A DNA stretch of 64,000 nt from Acidimicrobiales bacterium (GTDB lineage: Bacteria; Actinomycetota; Acidimicrobiia; Acidimicrobiales; MedAcidi-G1), in contig JAAZZG010000011.1 in assembly GCA_014237715.1 (NCBI GenBank), forward strand, positions 1 through 64,000, given 5' to 3'. The position numbers were made by a program, and so were the translations under genes. Below the pieces are notes generated by a model. That model ran no database searches. It was given only the letters and a program-made list of their open reading frames with translations, and was not told the DNA's origin. The number at the start of each line of letters is the position of its first letter. Within the stretch, counting starts at the first letter, position 1. Below are positions 29,198 to 38,002 of this stretch, in pieces.

Positions 29198-29844
29198 GAT
29201 GCCGCCTCATCTTCGGCCGCAGGCATCCATGCGGGTGGCCCGGTGACGTCCTCGGGGGGCACCACGCCGGCCCGACGATCATCCGGCACGTGCTGTCGCA
29301 CCCGACCGAGGGTTCCGTGGTCTGGAATGTCGCCGCCGTCGCCCGATGCGCCGCGGACCAGTGGGCTGCGTCCGGCCCGGAGGTCGGCCACCACCTCATC
29401 GAAGGTGTCGGTGTCGGCCCGGTGGAAGTAGCGGTAGTTCACGGTGAAGCAGGGCGCCTCGGTGCAGGCGGCCACGCACTCCACGTCCTCGACGGTGAAC
29501 AGGCCATCGTCGGTGGTGCCACCGGCCCGGACCCCGAGGGTCGACTCGGCGTGCTCCAGGAGTTCCTCGCCACCCAGCAGTTGGCAGGACACGTTGGTGC
29601 AGACGTTGACCACATACCGGCCCACCGGATGGAACTTGAACATCTCGTAGAAGCTGCCGGTGCCCAGCACCTCGGCGGCCGTGGTGCCGGTCATGGCGGC
29701 GATCTCGGCCATGGCGTCGGGCGTGATCCATCCCTCCTGCTCCTGGGCGAGATGGAGCAGTGGGATGACCGCCGACTTCGGCTTCGGGTACCGGGCCAGG
29801 ATCTCGCGGGCGATCCGCTCGTGGGATGCGTCGAACCAGCTCAC
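29194..29844 (-). CDS. nuoE: NADH-quinone oxidoreductase subunit E ([2Fe-2S] N1a)
   Basis: A 216-residue thioredoxin-fold subunit. Cluster ligands are in CTNVSCQLLG and CVAACTEAPCF. The GTG at 29844, overlapping the nuoD-2 stop as GTGA, is chosen over an open upstream frame because SWFDASHERIAREIL begins the family homology. About 60 residues after the conserved core are a low-complexity tail. Confidence 0.93.
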   Translation of the reverse strand: MSWFDASHERIAREILARYPKPKSAVIPLLHLAQEQEGWITPDAMAEIAAMTGTTAAEVLGTGSFYEMFKFHPVGRYVVNVCTNVSCQLLGGEELLEHAESTLGVRAGGTTDDGLFTVEDVECVAACTEAPCFTVNYRYFHRADTDTFDEVVADLRAGRSPLVRGASGDGGDIPDHGTLGRVRQHVPDDRRAGVVPPEDVTGPPAWMPAAEDEAAS

Positions 29845-31220
29845 CGGTCGACCTCCCCCATGATGGGGTCGACCGACGACACGACAGCCACGCCGTCGGC
29901 GATCAGACCACCCTCCATCAGATGCGGCAGGGTCTGCAGATTCACGAAGCTGGGACCACGGATGTGCATCCGGTAGGGCTTCGGACCCCCGTCCGACACC
30001 AGGTAACAACCGAGCTCGCCACGGGGTGACTCCACGGCGGCGTACGTCTCACCCTCCGGCACGTGGAAGCCCTCGGTGAAGATCTTGAAGTGGTGGATGA
30101 GGGCTTCCATCGACTCGTCGATGCGGGCACGCGGCGGCGGGGTGACCTTCTTGTCTTGGGTCCGGTAGTCACCTTCAGGCATCAGGTCGATGATTTGCTC
30201 GACGATTCGCAACGACTCCCGGATCTCGTTGAGGCGGATGGCGTAGCGGTCGAACGAGTCGCCGTGGGTGCCCACGATCACGTCGAACTCCACCTCGTCG
30301 TAGGCCAGATAGGGCTGGTCGCGGCGCAGATCCCAGGCGTAGCCGGTTGACCGCAGGATGGGACCGGTGGCCGACAGGGCGAGGGCTTCGGCCGGGGTCA
30401 TGACGCCCACGCCCTGGAGTCGCTCGCGGAAGATGGGCTGCCCGGTGAGCAGGGTGTCGTACTCGTCGAGTCGGGGCGGGATCAGGTCGAGCAGCCGACG
30501 AAGGTCGTCTTGCCAGCCGTCGGGGAGGTCGGCTGCGACCCCGCCGGGGCGGATGTAGTTGTGGTTCATCCGCAGGCCGGTGACCTTTTCGAAGAAGCGG
30601 AGCACCTCTTCGCGCTCGCGCCAGCCGTAGATCATCATCGACACGGCGCCCAGGTCCATGCCGTTGGTGGCCTGGAACAAGAGGTGTGAGGCGACCCGGT
30701 TCAGCTCGCACATGAGCATCCGGATCCAGGTGGCCCGAGGCGGCACGTCGATGCCCAGGAGTTGCTCGACAGCCAGGGAGAAGGCCAGTTCGGAGAACAG
30801 CGGGGCGGCGTAGTCCATCCGGGTGACGTTGGTCGGGCCCTGGAGGTAGGTGAGGTCCTCGGCGGTCTTCTCCATACCGGTGTGGAGGTAGCCGATGATC
30901 GGCTTGGTCCGCAGGATCGTCTCGCCCTCCATCTCCAACATGAGACGGAGCACGCCGTGGGTGGACGGGTGCGACGGGCCCATGTTGAGGATCATCCGCT
31001 GGTCCGCAGCATCGCCGGTGGGCGGATCATCGGGATCGCCAGCCAGGACGGCGGCCTCGGCCTCGCTCAGGCGGAGTACGGCACTCGAGTCGTCACGGCG
31101 CAGGACGCGCTCGTCCGAGCCCAGGTCTAGATCGGGACCCTCGGTACCAGGGCCGTCGAGAAAACCGTCGACGGACTCGTCGGTCGGAGGACCTGTCGGG
31201 GAACTGATCACGTCAGTCAT
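29841..31220 (-). CDS. nuoD: NADH-quinone oxidoreductase subunit D, copy 2
   Basis: A 459-residue quinone-site subunit with GPSHPSTHG and the quinone-binding tyrosine in TRMDY (residue 137). Where copy 1 has HRGYEKL, this copy has LHTGMEKT, so the NDUFAF7-type arginine is replaced by Thr114 (ACC codon at 30879-30881). About 75 acidic N-terminal residues precede the conserved core. It overlaps nuoC-2 by 4 bases. Confidence 0.95.
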   Translation of the reverse strand: MTDVISSPTGPPTDESVDGFLDGPGTEGPDLDLGSDERVLRRDDSSAVLRLSEAEAAVLAGDPDDPPTGDAADQRMILNMGPSHPSTHGVLRLMLEMEGETILRTKPIIGYLHTGMEKTAEDLTYLQGPTNVTRMDYAAPLFSELAFSLAVEQLLGIDVPPRATWIRMLMCELNRVASHLLFQATNGMDLGAVSMMIYGWREREEVLRFFEKVTGLRMNHNYIRPGGVAADLPDGWQDDLRRLLDLIPPRLDEYDTLLTGQPIFRERLQGVGVMTPAEALALSATGPILRSTGYAWDLRRDQPYLAYDEVEFDVIVGTHGDSFDRYAIRLNEIRESLRIVEQIIDLMPEGDYRTQDKKVTPPPRARIDESMEALIHHFKIFTEGFHVPEGETYAAVESPRGELGCYLVSDGGPKPYRMHIRGPSFVNLQTLPHLMEGGLIADGVAVVSSVDPIMGEVDR

Positions 31221-31720
31221 CGGGTGGCCGGGGCGTCCTTGAACTGGACCGGGATGCGGCCAATGGCCACGTCTCGACGGAGCGGGTGGCCCTCCCAGTC
31301 CTCGGGCATCAGGATCCGAGTGTGGTCGGGGTGGCCGTCGAAGGCCACGCCCACCAGGTCCCAGACCTCGCGCTCCATGGCCTCGGTCCCCGGGAAGAGG
31401 TCGAACAGCGATGGCACCACGGGCTCGGATTCGGGCACCTGGGCCCGCAGGCGAACCCGTCGACCGCTGGTGTGGTCGATGAATGCGGCTACCACCTCAA
31501 AGCGCTCGGGTGTCACGCCCTCGGGCAGGTCGGTACGACCGGGATGGGCCGAGTAGTCCACGGCGGTGACGTCGATGGCCATGCAGAAGCCGTCGGCCTT
31601 CAGGGCCGAAACAGTGTCCAGCCACTGGTCAACGGTCGGATGCAACACGACCTGCCCGGTGGCCGCGACCACCGGCACGCCGTGGAGTAGGGACTCGTCG
31701 CTTACCTCGGGCTCGCTCAT
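31217..31720 (-). CDS. nuoC: NADH-quinone oxidoreductase subunit C, copy 2
   Basis: A 167-residue 30-kDa subunit with [33 protein letters not shown] and the C-terminal HPLRRDVA motif. It is compact compared with copy 1 and overlaps both neighbours by 4 bases. Confidence 0.93.
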   Translation of the reverse strand: MSEPEVSDESLLHGVPVVAATGQVVLHPTVDQWLDTVSALKADGFCMAIDVTAVDYSAHPGRTDLPEGVTPERFEVVAAFIDHTSGRRVRLRAQVPESEPVVPSLFDLFPGTEAMEREVWDLVGVAFDGHPDHTRILMPEDWEGHPLRRDVAIGRIPVQFKDAPATR

Positions 31721-32325
31721 CGGGTGCCCAGTTCCACGGCCTGGACGGTCTCGATAGGAGCGGCAGGCACGTCGACCTCGATTACTGCGCCACCGTCATT
31801 GGCCTCGCGGCGGCGTACCAGCTCACCGCTCTGGATGTTGTCGTGCAGCGTCAGGATGGCATGCATCAGGGTCTCGGGGCCCGGCGGACAACCGGGGGCG
31901 TAGACATCGACTGGCACGACCTGATCGACGCCCTGGACAATGGCGTAGTTGTTGAACATCCCACCGCTGGACGCACACACGCCCATGGAAATGACCCACT
32001 TGGGCTCCATCATCTGGTCGTAGATCTGACGCAGGATGGGAGCCATCTTCTGGGACACCCGGCCGGCCACGATCATCAGATCGGCCTGACGCGGCGAGGC
32101 CCGGAAGACCTCCATGCCGTAGCGAGCCAGGTCGTAGTGGGCAGCACCGGTGGCCATCATCTCAATGGCGCAGCACGCCAGGCCGAACGTCGCCGGCCAG
32201 CAACTCCGGGCCCGCGACCACTTCACGAGGTCCTCGACCTTGGCCGTGACGAAGTTGTGCTCGAGACCCTCGAGGCCGTGGGACATCACGTCGGAGGTCT
32301 CGCCGATTCCGGGAAGGTGCACCAT
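31717..32325 (-). CDS. nuoB: NADH-quinone oxidoreductase subunit B, copy 2 ([4Fe-4S] N2)
   Basis: A 202-residue subunit with cluster N2 ligands in [21 protein letters not shown] and [11 protein letters not shown]. The ATG at 32325, overlapping the nuoA-2 stop as ATGA, is preferred over the longer open frame. The C-terminal 40 residues are a tail not seen in copy 1. Confidence 0.94.
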   Translation of the reverse strand: MVHLPGIGETSDVMSHGLEGLEHNFVTAKVEDLVKWSRARSCWPATFGLACCAIEMMATGAAHYDLARYGMEVFRASPRQADLMIVAGRVSQKMAPILRQIYDQMMEPKWVISMGVCASSGGMFNNYAIVQGVDQVVPVDVYAPGCPPGPETLMHAILTLHDNIQSGELVRRREANDGGAVIEVDVPAAPIETVQAVELGTR

Positions 32326-32810
32326 CAGGCGGCCCGATCCCGTCCCTCTAGCCCGACTTCGCGAACCCCAGCCCGCCGAACGGTGGACGATGAGGTGCGG
32401 TGCGGTGACACGGCGTGGCGGACCCGACGTACCGGACCCCACTCAAGGGCCCCGTTGCCGATCAGGTAGACGAACGACTCGAACACCGCCGCCGAGAAGA
32501 TGAGGACGGCCACCAGACCGAACAGGCCGAGACCGTCATGGGCAATGGCCCACGGGTAGAAGAAAATGATCTCGATGTCAAAGACGATGAAGATCATCGC
32601 CACGAGGAAGAACCGGACGGGGAACCGCTCGGGCGTCTCACGTCCCGGGATGATCCCGCACTCGTAGGGCGCGGCCTTGCGGTCATTCGGGCTTCGGGGG
32701 GCGAGCAGGCGCGAGGCAACGAAGCTGAGGGCGGCGAACAGGAACGCCAGGATCAGGAGGACGATGATGGGCAGGTACTGGCCGAGCACGTCACTCGTCC
32801 CCGGTTCCAC
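32325..32810 (-). CDS. nuoA: NADH-quinone oxidoreductase subunit A, copy 2
   Basis: A 161-residue three-helix subunit with [13 protein letters not shown] and [13 protein letters not shown] basic C-terminal tail of about 35 residues follows the last helix. It starts 26 bases after the unknown membrane protein gene, with no room for a clear promoter, so nuo-2 is likely read from the bc operon promoter. Confidence 0.94.
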   Translation of the reverse strand: MEPGTSDVLGQYLPIIVLLILAFLFAALSFVASRLLAPRSPNDRKAAPYECGIIPGRETPERFPVRFFLVAMIFIVFDIEIIFFYPWAIAHDGLGLFGLVAVLIFSAAVFESFVYLIGNGALEWGPVRRVRHAVSPHRTSSSTVRRAGVREVGLEGRDRAA

Positions 32811-32836
32811 CCATGACCACGGAATTGATCACGAGG

Positions 32837-33847
32837 TCAGGCGCTACTGGTCTCGAACTCCCTGCGCCGCTCCATGAGCTCCTTGTCACGCACGTGGAGC
32901 CAGTAGCAGAGGGCCAGGAAGACCAGCAACGAACCGATGGTGACCAGTGCAGGTCGCAGGCGAACCCATCCGAGATCACGGATCATCACCACCGACACAA
33001 CGGGCTCACCGGGGTCGACGACCGGACGGGGTGGGGCCACGCCGGCAGGGACCTCTTGGAGTAGCACCCCCTGTAACTGCACCACCGTGTAGCGGGTTGG
33101 GTGGGTGAGTCGGGCTGAACTGGTGACCCAATGGCTGATCCGGTCCCAACGGTTTGGATCATCGGTCAACGAGGGCTTGCCACCCATGGTGTAGGCGTCG
33201 AGCAACTTGTAGTCAGCCGAACTGGCGAACCCGAGATCGGGATGGGCTAGCACGTCAGCGGCCGCCTGAGCCTGCGCGTCGCCAGCATCTGTGGTCGCCA
33301 GGAGGCGCCATGGACCAACGGCTCGGAGACCCGCGGCATCGGTCACGTTGCGGGCCACGGCAGCCAGCTCCGACCGAGTGATGGTCTCGTTCCGCAACTG
33401 GCGGTCGGCTCGAAGGGCATCGAGTGCCTCGGCCTCCAGGTCTGGGTTGTCGGTCGCGTTGGGAAGCGTGTCGAACTCAGCAATCGCCACGGCGTCGCCA
33501 GAGGCCACGACCAGTTCGTAGGCTGACGGGATCTCGTCCGGGTTGGGCAACTCACGGGCGTACGACAAGCCACTGGCCCGAAGGTCTCCGACGTTGATGT
33601 CCACGGTCTTCCAGCTCGGGGCGTCACCCTTCCAGCCAGAGCCGTACATCCACCAGGCGCTGCCCAGGATGACCATCCAGCCCATGAGTGCGGCAGCAGC
33701 CATCAGGGTGGCCAGCCGGACACCCGAATTGGTGGCCATGACCAGCCAGACCGATCCCATGAGGACAACGAAGCCGGTGGCGACAACCAGGATGCCCCGG
33801 ATCTCGGGGTCCCATGCCAGGCCGGCCAGCGTGACGAGGCTGTCCAT
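32837..33847 (-). CDS. Membrane protein of unknown function in the bc/nuo-2 operon
   Basis: A 336-residue protein I do not recognise. Two helices near residues 17-37 and 44-67, a long extracytoplasmic domain of about 220 residues, then a helix near 298-318 and a charged tail (RDKELMERRREFE). No cysteine pair, haem motif or known catalytic motif is seen. Its ATG overlaps the stop of the dihaem cytochrome c gene, and nuoA-2 follows by 26 bases. The position suggests a subunit or assembly factor of the bc complex or its link to the oxidase; this is inference. Confidence 0.7.
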   Translation of the reverse strand: MDSLVTLAGLAWDPEIRGILVVATGFVVLMGSVWLVMATNSGVRLATLMAAAALMGWMVILGSAWWMYGSGWKGDAPSWKTVDINVGDLRASGLSYARELPNPDEIPSAYELVVASGDAVAIAEFDTLPNATDNPDLEAEALDALRADRQLRNETITRSELAAVARNVTDAAGLRAVGPWRLLATTDAGDAQAQAAADVLAHPDLGFASSADYKLLDAYTMGGKPSLTDDPNRWDRISHWVTSSARLTHPTRYTVVQLQGVLLQEVPAGVAPPRPVVDPGEPVVSVVMIRDLGWVRLRPALVTIGSLLVFLALCYWLHVRDKELMERRREFETSSA

Positions 33848-35043
33848 CAGAGGCTCCTCTCATACGCCACGATGGCGGCGATCTGCTCCGGGGTGAGGAT
33901 GCGGGACCGCACGACCGTGCCGATCACGTCTAGGTCGTCGGTGCGGCCACCGAAGCCGGGCATGGCGCCGGTACCGGGACGGGCGTTTCCGTAGCCGGCG
34001 CCCACCTCCGAACCGGTGCGGACGAAGTCCTCGTGCCCACCAGCCGTCGGGAAGTGGGTTTCGATGCCCACGAGGGCCGGCCCGACGTGGCCTGCTCCCG
34101 GGCGGTAGCCGGTGAGCACGCCGGCCTCGGCCAGACGGGGCCACTCGGCCATGAGTTCAGCGGTGGCCTCCTTGCTCGAGGCGCCGTAGGAGAAACCGGG
34201 CGTGTGGCAGCGGGCGCAACTGTTGGCGCCCTGGGCGGCCGGGTTATTGAAGAGCAACTCGCCGTAGGCGGCGTAGTCGCTGCTGGACGGATCGGCGGCC
34301 TGGGCGAGCCAGGCCTCGATCGCCGCGTCGATGTCGTCGGCATCGGTCAGACCCGGGTCACGTGCGGTAACGATGCCCCTTGCGCCGAACTGCAGACCGC
34401 TTGTCACCTCGGCGGCCGCCTCCTCGGGAGTCAGCTGGATGGAGCGCAGGTAGACGACGAGCTGATGGACCTGCTGGGAGGTCAGCGGACCGCCGCCGGG
34501 TAGGCCCCATGCGGGCATCGGCGTCCCGGGTCGGCCGTAGTCGAGGATGCGCCTGACCTCGGATTCGTCGAAGCGACTCAGGACCGTGGTGAGCGCCGGA
34601 GCCTTCCACTCGACCTGGGCCACGAAGCCACCGTCGGCGTCGGCGATGGTGAACTGGGCCACGCCACCCACGCCTCCAGGGCCGTGGCAACTCACGCACG
34701 CCTCTTCAAAGGTCCGTGCTCCACGTCCCTCGAACCGCTTGACCCAACCGTAAGCCGCGTTGTCCTGACGGGCCGGCTCCATGAGCCAGTAGATGGGAAG
34801 GATCAGGGAGACCACGGTGAGCATGACCAGCGACCAGGCCAGGTTGCGGTCCAGGAACCGGGTCTCGAGCTCATCGTCGTCAGCGTGGCGCACCCGGTTG
34901 GGAGCCAAGTCGATCTCGGACCCGACCTCCCGCTTGCCGATGCGGAAACTGAACAACAGGTAGACGCCCATGCCCACCAGGACGACAGACGCGAGGACCC
35001 AGCCGATGGTCCTTTGTGTGCTTGCGAATAGAAGTGTGCTCAT
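33847..35043 (-). CDS. Membrane-anchored dihaem cytochrome c of the bc complex
   Basis: A 398-residue protein with helices near 12-32 and 68-87, then two cytochrome c domains. Haem motifs are CVSCH (116-120) and CARCH (276-280); likely methionine ligands lie in TPMPAWG and GAMPGFGG. Following the Rieske gene by 33 bases, it should accept electrons from the Rieske cluster, like the QcrC dihaem subunit of actinobacterial bc complexes, although its two N-terminal anchors differ from QcrC. Confidence 0.88.
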   Translation of the reverse strand: MSTLLFASTQRTIGWVLASVVLVGMGVYLLFSFRIGKREVGSEIDLAPNRVRHADDDELETRFLDRNLAWSLVMLTVVSLILPIYWLMEPARQDNAAYGWVKRFEGRGARTFEEACVSCHGPGGVGGVAQFTIADADGGFVAQVEWKAPALTTVLSRFDESEVRRILDYGRPGTPMPAWGLPGGGPLTSQQVHQLVVYLRSIQLTPEEAAAEVTSGLQFGARGIVTARDPGLTDADDIDAAIEAWLAQAADPSSSDYAAYGELLFNNPAAQGANSCARCHTPGFSYGASSKEATAELMAEWPRLAEAGVLTGYRPGAGHVGPALVGIETHFPTAGGHEDFVRTGSEVGAGYGNARPGTGAMPGFGGRTDDLDVIGTVVRSRILTPEQIAAIVAYERSL

Positions 35044-35076
35044 CGGTGTCTCTGCGATCTCGTGCGTCTCGACGGA

Positions 35077-35952
35077 CTAGTGGCCGTCGGCCTGGCCGAT
35101 GCAGTTCGGACCCTCGGCCTCCTGGCCAGTGGTGTTCGTACCAATCGGGGGGCCCTGGACAATGGTGCCGGTGTCTACGGTGAGAACACCATCAGTCACC
35201 GACATGGCAAAACGGTCCATGCCCCGGGGAGCCGGACCGCCTCGCTTCTCACCAACCTGGTTGTACTGCGAACCGTGGCACGGGCACTCGAACCACTGCG
35301 AGGACACACAGTTCGGCACCCGGCAGCCCAGATGAGGGCACTTCTGGTAGAGGGCGATAATGCCGGCGTCAAAGCCGCCGTCCACGCCGGCCGTCATGCC
35401 GGCCAGTTCCGGCGCCGAATAATTAGCACGGGCCTTCTCGACAGCACCGTTCGGATAGGCGGTGATCCACATCCGACCCTCCGGCTTGTACAGGAAGCCG
35501 TTGTTGGCGGTGATGTCGGCTAGCAACTCCACGACGTTGCCCACCTTGATCTTGGAACCGAAGCCACTCACGCCCTGGGGCCACAGGAAGGCGATGCTGG
35601 CGCCACCGAAGCCCGAGAGACCGAAGCCCATCATGCCGACGAGGCTCCGGTTGAAGAACTGACGGCGGCTCACGCCGACGGCTACCGGATCGGGAGCCAC
35701 GAACGGCTCGGCGGGCGCTGACTCCACGGCCACCACGCCGGACCCGGATCGGGCAGCGGCCGCGGCGGCCTCGACCTCGCGACCGGACGGGGCCGCCTCG
35801 GCTTCGGACCCACCCAACAGGGGGTTGGTCACGTCTCGCCGGCGTGTCTCACGGGACAGGCCGACCGCGCTGCGGTCGCGTCGCCGGGAGGCCCCGGCCA
35901 GAACGGCCACGGCAAGGACGAGGAGAAGGATGACTGCGATGGCGACGCCCAC
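35077..35952 (-). CDS. Rieske [2Fe-2S] protein of the bc complex
   Basis: A 291-residue protein with an N-terminal helix (3-20), a low-complexity linker, then SRRQFFNRSLVGMMGFGLSG (95-114), which resembles a twin-arginine signal and second anchor. Cluster ligands are C205/H207 in CPHLGC and C223/H226 in CPCHG; C210 and C225 would form the stabilising disulfide. It moves electrons from menaquinol to cytochrome c. It follows subunit IV by 56 bases. Confidence 0.93.
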   Translation of the reverse strand: MGVAIAVILLLVLAVAVLAGASRRRDRSAVGLSRETRRRDVTNPLLGGSEAEAAPSGREVEAAAAAARSGSGVVAVESAPAEPFVAPDPVAVGVSRRQFFNRSLVGMMGFGLSGFGGASIAFLWPQGVSGFGSKIKVGNVVELLADITANNGFLYKPEGRMWITAYPNGAVEKARANYSAPELAGMTAGVDGGFDAGIIALYQKCPHLGCRVPNCVSSQWFECPCHGSQYNQVGEKRGGPAPRGMDRFAMSVTDGVLTVDTGTIVQGPPIGTNTTGQEAEGPNCIGQADGH

Positions 35953-36008
35953 GGGTCAGCTCCTGTGGTTCATCGGAATGGCGGACGGGATGATGGGTTC
36001 CATGGCGA

Positions 36009-36728
36009 TCACAGTTCGAAGAAGAGGCCGGAGTTCCACGGGAAGATGAAGTTGAAGCCGGGGCCCCGGAAGAAGGACCCGATCATCACCAGCACCGACC
36101 AGAACATGAGGTGCACGGTCATCAACGAGATGGCGAACTTTCGATCCTCGGGACGTTTGGACGGGTTCTTGTCGATGTAGGGCGCCATAACCAGTACGAA
36201 GAGGCCGATACCTGGAATGGTCACACCGGCCACCATCGGGTGGAACATGGTGAGCAACTCCTGCAGGCCCAAGAAGTACCAGGGAGCCTTGGAGGGGTTC
36301 GGCGTCTTGTTGAAGTCAGCCAACTCGAGTAGCGGTGCGTTTACGAAGATCGAGAACAGCAACGAGAACAAGGTGATGGCCAGCGCGGCGAGAAACTCGG
36401 CGAGTAGGAGGTGCGGCCAGACGTGCACCTTGTCCTGCGGGGTCGCCTTGGTGTCCTGGATGGAACCCGACTTGACGACGGTCAGCAGTCGCTGGTTGTG
36501 ACCGTCCGGACCGCTGCTCCCGGCGGGGGGGGCGGGTCCACCGGCGACGGTTCCGGGCTGGTCGGCCGCCGCGATGCCACGGTCCAGCAGGTGGCTGGGG
36601 ATCTTCTCGTCGCCCGCAGGCGCGCCACCGGCGGGCGAGGCGTCGCCAGCTGGAGCGTCAGTCGTTCCTTGGGCCTTTGCCTTGGCGGCCTCGGCCCGCT
36701 TTCTCAGGTGTTCGGGGATCTCGGTCAT
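36009..36728 (-). CDS. Cytochrome b, C-terminal (subunit IV-like) protein
   Basis: A 239-residue protein with about 100 disordered N-terminal residues, then three helices matching subunit IV (PetD) of b6f. The Qo loop reads SKAPWYFLGLQELL, so the canonical PEWY position has APWY. The N-terminus MTEIPEHLRKRAEAAKAKA is shared with the cytochrome c at 38819, and a second copy (IPSHLLDR) lies at 43-50. The linker is encoded across a run of eight Cs on the coding strand. Confidence 0.9.
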   Translation of the reverse strand: MTEIPEHLRKRAEAAKAKAQGTTDAPAGDASPAGGAPAGDEKIPSHLLDRGIAAADQPGTVAGGPAPPAGSSGPDGHNQRLLTVVKSGSIQDTKATPQDKVHVWPHLLLAEFLAALAITLFSLLFSIFVNAPLLELADFNKTPNPSKAPWYFLGLQELLTMFHPMVAGVTIPGIGLFVLVMAPYIDKNPSKRPEDRKFAISLMTVHLMFWSVLVMIGSFFRGPGFNFIFPWNSGLFFEL

Positions 36729-36756
36729 CTGTCGTCCTGTCGCCTACGGGTCCGAC

Positions 36757-37539
36757 CTACAGCGGACCCGAGATGCCGCCGTCCTTGCGGACTCGCCAGA
36801 AGTGGATGGCCATGAATATGACCACCACGAACGGGAGCATCAGGACGTGCAGGGTGTACCAGCGGAGCAGGGTGTCGGTTCCGATCTCGACGCCGCCGAG
36901 CAGCACAAATCGGACCTGTTCACCGAAGACGGGTGTGAAGCCCATCATGTTCGTTCCTACCGTCACCGCCCAGAGGGCCAACTGGTCCCATGGGAGGAGG
37001 TAGCCGGTGAACGAGAGCAGCAGGGTGAACTGCAAGAGCATCACGCCGATGACCCAGTTGAACTCCCGGGGCGGCTTGTAGGCACCGTGGTAGAAGACCC
37101 GGGCCATGTGCAGGAACACGGTCAGCACCATGAGGTGGGCCGTCCACCGGTGCATGTTTCGTACCAGCAGGCCGAAGCCCACAGCGGTCTGCAGGGTCTG
37201 GATGTCATCCCACGCCTGAGCGGCGGTCGGTCGGTAGAAGAACATCAGGAAGATTCCGGTGACCGTCAACAGGATGAACAGAAAGAACGACAGCCCGCCG
37301 AGGCAGAGGGTGTAGCTGACCTTCACTGCGTGACGCTTCACCTTCACCGGGTGGAGGTGGTACAGCACACTGTTCATGATCACGTAAGACCGGTTCCGGG
37401 GGCTGTCGTTGTAGCCCTTACGGAAGATCGAGCCCGGTCGGAAGATCGAACTCCAGGCCTGTGAACCCTGAACCTGGTCGGTCAGTTGGCCGAGCTGCTC
37501 CTGCAGCGCCTGACCAGCCGGCTTCTTGTCGTCAGCCAC
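36757..37539 (-). CDS. Cytochrome b6-like subunit of the bc complex
   Basis: A 260-residue four-helix protein. Haem ligands are H130 and H144 in the second core helix and H231 and H246 in the fourth. The 15-residue spacing of the second pair is the b6 type rather than the mitochondrial type. C79 in TLCLGG lies 27 residues from the end of YRPT, exactly as Cys35 of cytochrome b6, which binds haem c-i covalently. Together with the next gene it makes a split cytochrome b. Menaquinol is the likely substrate. Confidence 0.93.
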   Translation of the reverse strand: MADDKKPAGQALQEQLGQLTDQVQGSQAWSSIFRPGSIFRKGYNDSPRNRSYVIMNSVLYHLHPVKVKRHAVKVSYTLCLGGLSFFLFILLTVTGIFLMFFYRPTAAQAWDDIQTLQTAVGFGLLVRNMHRWTAHLMVLTVFLHMARVFYHGAYKPPREFNWVIGVMLLQFTLLLSFTGYLLPWDQLALWAVTVGTNMMGFTPVFGEQVRFVLLGGVEIGTDTLLRWYTLHVLMLPFVVVIFMAIHFWRVRKDGGISGPL

Positions 37540-37585
37540 GGTGTCCGCTCTCCTGTGAAACCTTCATACGTGCGTTCATTTCCAC

Positions 37586-38002
37586 TCAGCCCAGCCGCAT
37601 TCCGTAGCCGTACCCGTGGGTGTTGGTCCGCTGGTTGGTGTCACCATCGGCCGGTGCATCGCTGCACTTGCCCATGATGATCACGCCGGTCGGGCACCGG
37701 TCAACGCAGAGGGCACAGCGGGTGCACACATCGTCGTCGATGGTGAAGATCACGTGATCGCTGGGGTCAACTCCCGGCTGTTCGGTCCCCACCGACTCGG
37801 CCACCGCATCGGGCGAGACCATGTGGATGCACTTCCATGGGCAGATGTCGACGCAGCCCTCGCACATGATGCACTCGGACTGGTCGATATGGATGAACTG
37901 CTTGACCCGGTTGTTGGTCGTCATCCAATCAGCGTCAACCTCGCGGAGAACGTAGTCGTCGACGAATTTTGGGTGTGCGGGGTTGGCGTCGGTGACACTC
38001 AT
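37586..38002 (-). CDS. Ferredoxin with two [4Fe-4S] motifs
   Basis: A 138-residue soluble protein with two four-cysteine motifs: C44, C47, C50, C54 (CIMCEGCVDICP) and C93, C96, C99, C103 (CTRCALCVDRCP), separated by a 38-residue insert. It resembles NuoI-type ferredoxins but has extra termini. It overlaps the upstream membrane protein by 4 bases and precedes cytochrome b6 by 46. Its place at the head of the bc operon suggests an electron carrier or subunit for the bc complex or for nuo-1. Confidence 0.9.
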   Translation of the reverse strand: MSVTDANPAHPKFVDDYVLREVDADWMTTNNRVKQFIHIDQSECIMCEGCVDICPWKCIHMVSPDAVAESVGTEQPGVDPSDHVIFTIDDDVCTRCALCVDRCPTGVIIMGKCSDAPADGDTNQRTNTHGYGYGMRLG

